A DNA stretch of 7,730 bases from Planctomycetota bacterium (GCA_017885385.1 JAFNGF010000006.1:1-7730), one strand, 5' to 3'; positions 1 through 6,257 are shown, counted from the first letter of the stretch. Translations and numbers: made by a program. Notes: generated by a model from the letters alone, not told the origin.

Positions 1-2730
1 GTGCCCGCTGCCAAGGTAGTGGCGTACATAATCAATCCGAACAATGAAATCTCGGCGGACACTTTGCCGCTTGAGGTTGTGATAGACGTTGCAGCCGAAC
101 TCAGTGTGGAGTTTGACGCCGACAAGGTTCTGCCCGGCGAGCCGGTGCAGGTATCCGTGCAGGCAAAAACCGAATCAATGGTGGGCTTAGCGATTGTCGA
201 TGAGTCGGTCTATGCCTTGAATGAGGGCCGGCTGAATATGCAGGAGGTCTTCAACGAGCTGGAACGTCGGTTTATGGAGCCGCAGGTTGAAACGCACGAA
301 TCTCCGTCCACTTACGGGGCTTACGAAGTGTTCAAGCAGGCTGGTGCTGCGGTGCTGGTTTCAGGCGCGGTCGATCTGCCGCAAGGCCAGCAGGTCTGGG
401 CCGGCTGGGGGCCGCCATGGTTTGTCCGCGGAGGCGGCGGCTGGGTGCCGGCGCCGGCGGTGGGACCAGTCGATGGGAAAGCCAATGAAGGCCCTTCACT
501 TGCGGAGGTGACATATATCCGCCAGTATTTCCCCGAGACGTGGCTTTGGCTGCCCGACCTGCTCACTGGAGCCGACGGAAAAGCCACGGTCGATCTAACC
601 GCTCCCGACAGCATCACCACCTGGCGATTGCATGCAGTCTCCACATCACAGCAAGGGCTTGGCATTACCGAATCGGCGCTTCTGGTGTTTCAAGAGTTCT
701 TCGGCGAACCCGACCTGCCCTACGCCGTTACCCGCGGTGAGCAGTTCCCGGTGCGCATCCAGATATTCAACTACCTCGATGAGCCGCAGACGGTCCACGT
801 CGAGCTGGCTGAAGCTTCGGGCAATTGGTTCAAACTGCTTGATGACGCCAAGAAACAGGTTTCGGTCAACGCGAACTCGGTAAGCTCCGTTTCGTTCTTA
901 ATCGAACCCGCCAAGCTGGGGCGTAATATCCTGGAGGTGACGCTCCGCTCGCCCTTGCGGGCCGACGCAGTGCGTAAAGAGCTGCTGGTAGAAGCCGAAG
1001 GCACACGGCGTGAGCTGATTACGAACGGCCTGATCAAGGCAGGCCAAACGCTTCAACTGGACGCCAATATGCCGCCCTACTATGTGGAAGGCTCAGAAAA
1101 GCTGCTTCTAAGCATCACTCCCAGCCTGGTTGCCCAGAGCATCAACGGCGTCGATGACCTGCTGCAAATGCCTTATGGCTGCGGCGAGCAGAACATGATT
1201 TTCTTTGCACCGGATGTCGAAGTGCTGCGATACCTGAACGCAACCGGGCAGTTGACGCCCGAAGTCCGCGCTAAGGCGGAGCACTTTATAACCGTCGGCT
1301 ATCAGCGAGAGCTGACTTTCCGCCACAACGACGGCTCGTTCTCAGCCTTCGGCGAGAGCGATCAGACAGGCAGTCTGTGGCTGACCGCCTTCGTTCTGGA
1401 TTGTTTCAGTGCGGCAAGGGACATTCAAACCATCGATGAAACCGTTTTGGCCGAAGCGGCTCACTGGATCGAGGTCCATCAGTCAGCCGACGGCTCCTGG
1501 GAGCCGATCGGCTTTGTCTGCCACAGCGAGATGGTCGGCGGCGTGAAAGGTACATACGCGATGACAGCCTTTGTTACTATCGCTCTGGCAGATTACGGTG
1601 CAGCCACGCCGCAAGTGCTCACGCGCGCCGCTCAGTATCTGGCGAATAATGTGTCGGCTGTTCGAGACGATGCGTACGCACTTGCGATTGCCGCGATGGC
1701 TTTTGCGCGAGTCAAAAATACGACAGCAGCCGAGGCGGCTATTGACCGGCTGCTGGAAATCGCTATCAGGGATAAAGACGGCATCCACTGGGAGCCTCAC
1801 GCCGTCGAGACTACGGCTTATGCAGCGCTGGCGATGATCGAAATGGAAAAAGCCCAGGCAAACGATACTATCAAGTGGCTGGCCTTGCAGCGAAACGGCC
1901 AGGGCGGGTTCGGCAGCACACAGGACACGGTGATGGCGTTGAAGGCCCTGATGACTGCTGCCAGAGCGCAGAGCCGAAATGTCAACCTGACCATCACTGC
2001 AAAAGCAGCCGGCAAAGGCGTGGTGGCGGAATTTAATGTGGATAGCAGCAACTTCGACGTGCTGCAAATTGCAGAGCTTCCGGTTGGAAGTGACATCGAG
2101 CTAAGCGCCACAGGTTCGGGCGAAGCGCGGTTCCAGCTTGTTCGCATCTTCAACGTGTTTCTCCGCGATGACTGCATCAGTAATGATATGACCCTTGAGG
2201 TTACCTACGATGCAGACCACGTGGAGATTGATGATATTGTCAACGTCACGGCTGCTGTCCGCTATTTTGGCCTGGAGGGAGCTTCGGGAATGATGATTGT
2301 TGATGTCGGGGTGCCGACAGGCTTTTCGCCCGTGGAGGAGTCGCTGGCGGCTCTGGTCGATGCAAAGAAAGTCAGCCGGTTCGAAATCGCAGGCCGCAAA
2401 GTCATCCTGTATGTGGATGGTTTAGCCCCCGGCGAGAAGCGCACCTTCACGTTCCAGTTCAAGGCTCGGTTCCCCGTGCGGGCTATCGTCCCGGACAGCA
2501 AGGCCTACCTGTATTACCAGCCCCAGATACGGGCGGAATGTGCCGGTCCTAAGATTACCGCCGGCGTGGCTATGTGCACAGTCGATTTGGGGTACCTCGT
2601 AAGGTTCGCTGGTGCCTGGCTTCAAACCGGAGCTGCATCGCAGATGGACCTGGATAATAGTGGCGGCATAGACTTCAGGGACTTCAGCCTGTTCGCCGAG
2701 CAATGGCTTAACGCCTGTCCACAGCAATAA
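1..2730 (+). CDS. Animal-type alpha-2-macroglobulin with thioester and dockerin tail (5' partial)
   Basis: This is a broad-range protease trap or complement-like thioester protein, presumably secreted or on the cell surface. The frame is open to the left edge, so the GTG at base 1 need not be the start and the N-terminal MG domains are missing. In order I see an MG domain ending in VDESVYAL (about 66-73), a Gly/Pro/Trp-rich stretch at about 128-165 where a bait or linker region would lie, the A2M domain with ETWLWLPDL (about 179-187), the thioester domain with PYGCGEQNM (391-399; Cys394 and Gln397), His508 in VCHSEMVGG, a receptor-binding-like domain (about 729-865), and a calcium-type dockerin motif (Asp883, Asp885, Ser887, Gly889, Asp891, Asp894) ending in FAEQWL. 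The typical Escherichia coli-type A2Ms lack this layout; it resembles metazoan A2M and C3. The frame is intact throughout. The ligand of the dockerin tail is unknown. Confidence 0.93.
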   Translation: MPAAKVVAYIINPNNEISADTLPLEVVIDVAAELSVEFDADKVLPGEPVQVSVQAKTESMVGLAIVDESVYALNEGRLNMQEVFNELERRFMEPQVETHESPSTYGAYEVFKQAGAAVLVSGAVDLPQGQQVWAGWGPPWFVRGGGGWVPAPAVGPVDGKANEGPSLAEVTYIRQYFPETWLWLPDLLTGADGKATVDLTAPDSITTWRLHAVSTSQQGLGITESALLVFQEFFGEPDLPYAVTRGEQFPVRIQIFNYLDEPQTVHVELAEASGNWFKLLDDAKKQVSVNANSVSSVSFLIEPAKLGRNILEVTLRSPLRADAVRKELLVEAEGTRRELITNGLIKAGQTLQLDANMPPYYVEGSEKLLLSITPSLVAQSINGVDDLLQMPYGCGEQNMIFFAPDVEVLRYLNATGQLTPEVRAKAEHFITVGYQRELTFRHNDGSFSAFGESDQTGSLWLTAFVLDCFSAARDIQTIDETVLAEAAHWIEVHQSADGSWEPIGFVCHSEMVGGVKGTYAMTAFVTIALADYGAATPQVLTRAAQYLANNVSAVRDDAYALAIAAMAFARVKNTTAAEAAIDRLLEIAIRDKDGIHWEPHAVETTAYAALAMIEMEKAQANDTIKWLALQRNGQGGFGSTQDTVMALKALMTAARAQSRNVNLTITAKAAGKGVVAEFNVDSSNFDVLQIAELPVGSDIELSATGSGEARFQLVRIFNVFLRDDCISNDMTLEVTYDADHVEIDDIVNVTAAVRYFGLEGASGMMIVDVGVPTGFSPVEESLAALVDAKKVSRFEIAGRKVILYVDGLAPGEKRTFTFQFKARFPVRAIVPDSKAYLYYQPQIRAECAGPKITAGVAMCTVDLGYLVRFAGAWLQTGAASQMDLDNSGGIDFRDFSLFAEQWLNACPQQ

Positions 2731-2763
2731 AAAGCGGGGCCTATCCCCAAGCGGTATAGGCCC
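2676..2763 (+). repeat. 88-bp dockerin-tail/stop/hairpin repeat, copy 1
   Basis: This segment codes the last residues of the A2M protein (RDFSLFAEQW to the stop) and runs on through the hairpin. An ungapped second copy lies at 3735-3822 with 7 differences by my count. The similarity carries on past the stop codon, so protein selection alone cannot explain it. Confidence 0.85.
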
Positions 2764-2764
2764 C
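2736..2764. terminator. Hairpin just after the A2M stop; T-tract is on the minus-strand side
   Basis: GGGGCCTATCCC pairs with GGTATAGGCCCC across a CAAGC loop, with one mismatch. On the plus strand no T-run follows. The run of five A before the stem becomes GCTTTTT after the hairpin on the minus strand, where no gene needs it. It may still help to end or stabilise the A2M transcript as a T-less hairpin. The orientation fits a copy derived from the 3796-3822 terminator or from a common module. Confidence 0.5.
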
Positions 2765-2802
2765 AAGCACACTTTCTCCTCTGCAGGAAAGGAAGTTGCA
2801 CG

Positions 2803-3680
2803 ATGCGCAGGCGAGGTTTCACGCTCATCGAGCTTTTGGTCGTGATCGCTGTCATTGCGGTCTTGCTGGCGATCCTAATACCGGTGGCACGTACTGCCCG
2901 TGAACGGGGTCAACGTGCGGTCTGCCTGAGCAATCTCAGGCAGCTCACTATGGCGTGGATCGCCTATGCCGACCAGCACGATAGCAAGCTCGTCCACGGC
3001 AGTGCCTTCTTGAAGGCAATAGGGGGTTCCCGGAGGCTGGAAGGCTGGCTGGGAACCGCCTTTGTCTTTCCTGAGAGTCGTTCTGCCGTGATGGACAATC
3101 CCGACAAAGATCCCCCCTGTGGCCGTACCTCCAGGATATCGACGTCTACCGCTGCCCCCGGGGCCGGGCCGGCCATGTAGCTACGTACGCAATCGTCGTC
3201 GCCGCAAACGGTGCCCTGGTGGAAGGGACGTGCTTACCCGAGACGACTGTGAATGCCTGGGAGATGACAGCGTTCGGCAAACGCGTCGGCAATACAGTAC
3301 TGCGACTGACCAGACTCACGGATATCATAAGCCCCGGTGCAGGTCAGCGTGCGGTCTTTATTGATCTGGGCCGAACACCGAATGGCAGCGGTGATTTCTA
3401 TGTCAATTATCTTTATCCTAGGTGGAGGTACAGTGCGCCTCCGATACACCACGCCGACGGCGCGACCCTCTCCATGGCAGACGGTCATGTAGAGTACTGG
3501 AAATGGAAGTGCTGTGAGACCGTAGGCATGCCTCGCAGGCTGGCAACTGTTCGTAGTCTGTCGTTTGAAGTGCTGGAAGCAGACTACGAGCCGAAGACCG
3601 AGGATGGCTTGTACGATCTGCAGAGGCTGCAAAGGGCAACATGGGGCAGGCTGGGCTATTCGGTCGAGAAACGTCCATAG
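2803..3680 (+). pseudogene. Prepilin-like H-X9-DG protein, broken by one frameshift
   Basis: The start is ATG 2803, with GGAAAGGAAG at 2786-2795 as ribosome binding site. The N-terminus RRRGFTLIELLVVIAVIAV is a type IV prepilin/pseudopilin leader: cleavage after Gly, methylated Phe, then a membrane helix. It is followed by CLSNLRQLTMAWIAYADQH, typical of planctomycete prepilin-like proteins. The frame is lost at the C-run 3112-3117. Downstream the -1 frame continues with WPYLQDIDVYRCPRG and on to ATWGRLGY near the end. The H-X9-DG motif is at 3450-3485, followed by HVEYWKW. Seven C instead of six would give one protein of about 292 residues reading D-P-P-L-W-P-Y. The cause could be a real mutation, a homopolymer error in the assembly, or less likely -1 slippage. 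Role inferred: envelope-associated pseudopilin of unknown function. Confidence 0.85.
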
Positions 3681-3786
3681 CACGGAAGATACTGTGGACG
3701 GGACAAATTGTCTCGGCAAACGCTGCGGGCATTGCAGGGACTTCAGCCTATTCGCCGAACAATGGGTTAACGCCTGTCCGCAGTAA
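3681..3786 (+). pseudogene. Decayed dockerin-tail remnant
   Basis: After the prepilin stop, frame 1 carries RDFSLFAEQWVNACPQ and a TAA, nearly the same as the A2M C-terminus. The residues just before it (N-A-A-G-I) are in another frame. Compared with copy 1 the sequence between GGCAT and CAGGG is 4 bases shorter here. Putting back four bases like those in copy 1 would read NAAGIDFRDFSLFAEQW. No start codon or ribosome binding site belongs to it. It is either the 3' stub of a lost dockerin gene or a copied tail module. Confidence 0.65.
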
Positions 3787-3822
3787 TAAAAAGTGGGGCC
3801 TATACCCAAGCGGTATAGGCCC
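3735..3822 (+). repeat. 88-bp dockerin-tail/stop/hairpin repeat, copy 2
   Basis: This is the partner of 2676-2763, equal in length and ungapped over the repeat. Its hairpin stem is perfect, while copy 1 has one mismatch. Similarity upstream of the repeat fades quickly (a weak, gapped match over about 25 bases) and stops just after the hairpin. Confidence 0.85.
3785..3822 (-). terminator. Intrinsic terminator of the minus-strand gene
   Basis: Read on the minus strand, GGGCCTATACC pairs perfectly with GGTATAGGCCC (11 bp, 5-base loop; 3796-3806 and 3812-3822), followed by CACTTTTTATTAC. It lies about 40 bases after the stop codon of the gene ending at 3862, so it has the right place and direction. 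Confidence 0.8.
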
Positions 3823-3861
3823 GAAATGGTGTCAGGGCCAAACATTCGCAACACACTGCAA

Positions 3862-5235
3862 TTATGGCCACAGGAGCTCCTCAAGCCACATATCCGCCAG
3901 AACCGCAAAGTCTTTGAAATTAACGATGCCGTCGGCGTGCAGCTCAGCGGCTGAGAATGTACATGCCCGGTCAAACGTTGCCGTGGTCAATGTGCCGGCG
4001 ACGTGCGAGGTCACAGCCAAGCCAATATAGACCGGATCGGTCATCGGAACGGTCGCGGACTGACCTTCTTGCTGCCACTTGCCATTCAGGAAGACATAGC
4101 CGGTAAACGTGTCGCCCTTACGTACTAAACGCACGCAAGCCGGCGGGGATATGCCGGTCAAAGTGCGTGAGGAGCTGGAGGCGCCGTCTACCTGGGGACG
4201 CCACTGGAAGGTCGCGCTGCCGCCGGCACTGCCCGTTATGGCTATCATCGCATTGGGCGCACCGGCGTTCAGAGTGTCACGAATCATCACGCCGGCCTTG
4301 ACCCATTCGTGTACCGGCTGCAGGCTGGTCACACGCACCGTTATCTGGCAATCGCCGCTTATCTGCCGAGACGCATAGTGGAAGGCATCAGCCGAGCCCC
4401 AGATGTCGTTGCCATCCGCCGTGATGGTATAGGTATTGCCGTCGAAGCTGAAGCTACCGGCAGCAGTCGGTGCACCGATATCCTGGCTGGAGAACGTACC
4501 TTTCCAAACATCCTCGGCGACGTCCCGAACGAGCCACTCTTGTGCCATCATCACAACGTCTAAAGAGTCAACCACGCAATCGTTGTTGAGACTGGCTGCG
4601 GGTTTTGCCTTCGAAGGAACGCATCTGCTGGGATACGCCTGAATATCATCGATGTATATAGTGCCCGTACCGCCGGCCTTGGGACTAACGCGGCTGCCCA
4701 GGCCAATATACATCTTCTTGATGGCCTTGGGGTTTACGCCCGCAGCGCTGAATCCCGATTCCATCGGGATGTTCCACTCGTGCCAACTGGCTCCAAGCAC
4801 CGAGTCGAGCTCAGGATGGTTCACCACCTTAACGTGGCCGGCGTTATCTTCCACCGCCACATAAAGCTGCTCGGCGGTATTGTTAGGATCGCCATAGAAC
4901 CACAGCGTTAACGCCTTAACATTGTTTCTGGTCCAATCCTGCGGCGAGGGCCACTCTCGCTGGGTCTCCGAGTACCGGGCTTTGCCGCCCGCTCCGGTGT
5001 TGTCGTAAGCCAACGGCATCGACTGGCCGCCGCCGTGAACGATAGTTTGTTCCGCAAAGGGAGGTTGACTATAGCCCACAGCCGAGCCGGTGCCGTTACC
5101 GGGATAGCCCGGCGCCGGTTCACTAAATCCGTATCCGTCCCGCCAGGTCTGGAAGATTCTGCTGCTGACATCATCTGTATAGTCCTCGAAGTCCCGATCC
5201 GGATCGGGATTCGCCAGTAATAAGTCTTGTTCCAC
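3862..5235 (-). CDS. C-terminal fragment: jelly roll, dockerin, DUF1349-like domain, dockerin
   Basis: This 457-codon frame is the longest open piece of the ruined gene. Native sequence begins at DFEDYTDD (residue 15); the residues before it are read from palindrome 5192-5209 and out-of-frame upstream sequence. Residues about 15-202 form a galactose-binding-like domain (FQTWRDGYGF, EQTIVHGGGQSMPL, MYIGLGSR, IYIDDIQAY). A first dockerin motif is at 217-234 (NNDCVVDSLDV, AQEW). Residues about 243-425 resemble DUF1349/concanavalin-like domains (WGSADAFHYASRQ, VKAGVMIRD). A last dockerin (HADGIVNFKDFAVLADMW) ends the protein. It has no export signal and no ribosome binding site of its own, so I do not think it is made as a free protein. 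Confidence 0.75.
   Translation of the reverse strand: MEQDLLLANPDPDRDFEDYTDDVSSRIFQTWRDGYGFSEPAPGYPGNGTGSAVGYSQPPFAEQTIVHGGGQSMPLAYDNTGAGGKARYSETQREWPSPQDWTRNNVKALTLWFYGDPNNTAEQLYVAVEDNAGHVKVVNHPELDSVLGASWHEWNIPMESGFSAAGVNPKAIKKMYIGLGSRVSPKAGGTGTIYIDDIQAYPSRCVPSKAKPAASLNNDCVVDSLDVVMMAQEWLVRDVAEDVWKGTFSSQDIGAPTAAGSFSFDGNTYTITADGNDIWGSADAFHYASRQISGDCQITVRVTSLQPVHEWVKAGVMIRDTLNAGAPNAMIAITGSAGGSATFQWRPQVDGASSSSRTLTGISPPACVRLVRKGDTFTGYVFLNGKWQQEGQSATVPMTDPVYIGLAVTSHVAGTLTTATFDRACTFSAAELHADGIVNFKDFAVLADMWLEELLWP
4752..4770. repeat. Palindrome ATCCCGAT-TCC-ATCGGGAT
   Basis: Two 8-base arms with a 3-base loop. It lies in frame inside the jelly-roll domain, coding I-P-M-E-S-G-F (minus strand). Related proteins, as I recall them, have N-I-P-L-S-D-F-S here, so it may be one codon longer than usual. 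Least certain member of the family. Confidence 0.6.
5192..5209. repeat. Palindrome TCCCGATCC-GGATCGGGA
   Basis: Perfect 18-nt palindrome with the same core as 5361-5376 and 7321-7336. It stands between YYWR and DFEDYTDD, where related proteins have a linker with a VWSF motif. It therefore marks an insertion joined to a deletion of some tens of codons, and a frame change. Confidence 0.9.
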
Positions 5236-5251
5236 TGCAGCGGAGCTTCAG

Positions 5252-5268
5252 TCCCGATGCTATCGGGA
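5252..5268. repeat. Palindrome TCCCGAT-GCT-ATCGGGA
   Basis: Two 7-base arms with a 3-base loop. The minus strand reads SY-PDSIG-TEAPLQW. The 15-nt core CCCGATAGCATCGGG adds five residues in frame; removing it gives SYTEAPLQW, close to what related Fn3-like domains show. Confidence 0.85.
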
Positions 5269-5312
5269 TAGCTGGCAGCAGCGAGATTTTGCCGGCCTCG
5301 ATAGATGCCCGT

Positions 5313-5337
5313 TGCCCCCTCGATTGGACTCGGGGCA
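5313..5337. repeat. Possible third insert type: TGCCCC ... GGGGCA inverted repeat
   Basis: Six-base arms at 5313-5318 and 5332-5337. On the minus strand this region reads EPAPSPIEGA between AVTNAT and TGIYRGRQ. Related domains, as I remember them, have a shorter link there, so an in-frame insert of about 8 codons is possible. Confidence 0.4.
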
Positions 5338-5360
5338 GGCTCCGTGGCATTTGTCACCGC

Positions 5361-5376
5361 CCCGATCCGGATCGGG
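5361..5376. repeat. 16-nt palindrome CCCGATCCGGATCGGG
   Basis: Perfect palindrome between KADKHD and AVTNAT (minus strand), which lie in different frames. Removing exactly these 16 nt joins them as KHDAVTNAT in one frame. A VYFGT-like stretch expected here is also missing. Confidence 0.9.
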
Positions 5377-5409
5377 ATCGTGCTTATCCGCTTTTTCGCC
5401 GGCAGTCCA

Positions 5410-5459
5410 GGCAATGGATTTGCGATTTTCAATTGTCAATCGCCGATCTTAAATCTTCA
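5410..5459. repeat. 50-nt AT-rich insert with inner inverted repeat
   Basis: It splits the minus-strand motif T-L-D | W-T-A-G. Removing exactly 5410-5459 rebuilds TPTLDWTAGEKADKHD and repairs a 2-base frame difference. It is much richer in A and T than its surroundings. It holds a near-palindrome, GCGATT ... AATCGC (5422-5442), around CAATTG. The edge can slide by about 2 bases (CA on both sides). Confidence 0.8.
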
Positions 5460-5508
5460 ATCAAGCGTCGGGGTATCCTTGACGTATGTCGCGCCATTAG
5501 CCGGGCGG

Positions 5509-5556
5509 TTAGCCCCCGCCTCTCGGCGGGGTACCCCGGCCAGTGGCCGGGGCTAA
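5509..5556. repeat. Compound double hairpin TTAGCCCC ... GGGGCTAA
   Basis: Outer arms TTAGCCCC (5509-5516) and GGGGCTAA (5549-5556) enclose two side-by-side hairpins: CCCCGCC-TCTC-GGCGGGG (5514-5531) and CCCCGGCC-AGT-GGCCGGGG (5534-5552). Removing 45 nt (5511-5555) joins ALWPPPS to NRPANGATYVKD in one frame; with it present the minus frame meets TAG at 5555-5553. Different sequence from the CCCGAT palindromes, so a second element class. Confidence 0.85.
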
Positions 5557-6257
5557 GAGGGCGGCGGCCACAATGCACCCTGCGGAATGATCTGCCTGGC
5601 TATGGAGGGACTCTCCCAAGAAAGCTGCGCCACGGCGTCTCCATCTGCGTTGCCTTGATAGTATTCCATTACAATCGGATACCGTTGGCCGCCAACCAGC
5701 TCAATCGTAGCTTTAGCCTCTGTCGGCGCCCGACGGTCCGTCCACAAGTTGACGATGAGCTGATCGGCTACCCACAGCCGCACACCGTCGTCTGTATTAG
5801 TGTAGAAGGTGTAGGCCTCAGAGAACGGCACCTCTATCTCGCCGCTCCATCTGATCGAGAAACTATCCACCGGCAGCGATGCGTCAGGTGAGGCTGCCGC
5901 CCAGTTGAAGTCAATCTGGGGGTCTATGCGGTTGATCACGGCAGCACCGCTCAGACTAGTGTCCCTATAATACTGTCCTCTGATGCCTCCGCCGGGACGT
6001 ATGGTCGTAAAGCTCCACACATCGCCCTTGTGCTTGGTAGTCTTATCAACCTCAATTTCATCAACCCGCCAGTAATAAGTTGTATTCGTCGCAAGGGCTC
6101 CGGGGTGATAGGTTGTGGTAGGCTGGTTGACCTTGAATGTGCCGCCGGTTCCGTTAGCCACATCGCTCTGGCTGGTGCCGAAGTAGACATCGTGCCAAAT
6201 CGCCGTGAAGCCTGCGACCCACGTAAGGTCTGCATCGACGTCGACCCACCTTGCACC
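5553..6257 (-). CDS. Fragment: Fn3-like domain 2 plus PA14 domain
   Basis: The native frame starts just after the T-run 6258-6262 (GARWVDVDADLTWVAGF), well upstream of the first usable GTG at 6161. The Fn3-like domain has HDVYFGT, TYYWRVDEIE and GDVWSFTT. The PA14 domain follows: GIRGQYYRDTSLSG, FNWAAASPD, FSIRWSGEIEVPFSEAYTFY, DDGVRLWVADQLIVN, QRYPIVMEYYQ, AQLSWESPS. PA14 is a beta-barrel domain usually tied to carbohydrate binding. The frame ends at TAG 5553-5555, which is supplied by the TTAGCCCC end of the inserted double hairpin and not by the gene's own sequence. Confidence 0.75.
   Translation of the reverse strand, partial: GARWVDVDADLTWVAGFTAIWHDVYFGTSQSDVANGTGGTFKVNQPTTTYHPGALATNTTYYWRVDEIEVDKTTKHKGDVWSFTTIRPGGGIRGQYYRDTSLSGAAVINRIDPQIDFNWAAASPDASLPVDSFSIRWSGEIEVPFSEAYTFYTNTDDGVRLWVADQLIVNLWTDRRAPTEAKATIELVGGQRYPIVMEYYQGNADGDAVAQLSWESPSIARQIIPQGALWPPPS

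Larger units (their letters stand above)
5210..5510 (-). pseudogene. Remains of the third Fn3-like domain, in pieces
   Basis: Short native pieces can be read in order on the minus strand: NRPANGATYVKDTPTLD (5510-5460), WTAGEKADKHD (5409-5377), AVTNAT and then GIYRGRQNLAAASY, then TEAPLQWNKTYYWR (ends about 5211). Related domains read VYFGT between KHD and the next strand, and have a long linker with a VWSF motif between YYWR and DFEDY; both are missing here. The pieces are separated by the 50-nt insert, palindrome 5361-5376, the extra residues at 5313-5337 and palindrome 5252-5268. Taking out the 50 and the 16 nt rejoins the frames. Confidence 0.75.

Noticed and set aside
1483..2067. 194-codon minus-strand frame inside the A2M gene
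   Set aside because: Antisense shadow of the strongly conserved thioester domain; Cys/His/Ser-rich composition typical of a wrong frame.
3101..3117. CCCGAC near the prepilin frameshift, similar to a palindrome arm
   Set aside because: No matching TCGGG arm follows; N-P-D-K-D-P looks like native coding sequence.
3112..3120. Programmed -1 frameshift in the prepilin gene
   Set aside because: The first base does not fit the X-XXY-YYZ heptamer, and I see no clear downstream stimulator; a lost base is simpler.
3234..3974. Open frame of 246 codons on the minus strand
   Set aside because: It runs antisense through the prepilin half, the dockerin repeat and the terminator, shows no family resemblance, and its repeated peptides come from reading the 88-bp repeat backwards.
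5098..5111. CCGGG-ATAG-CCCGG inverted repeat
   Set aside because: It codes PGYPG in a position that looks normal for the domain, and its arms differ from the CCCGAT family.
5289..5891. 200-codon plus-strand frame
   Set aside because: Passes through the palindromes, double hairpin and PA14 antisense; no domain can be seen.
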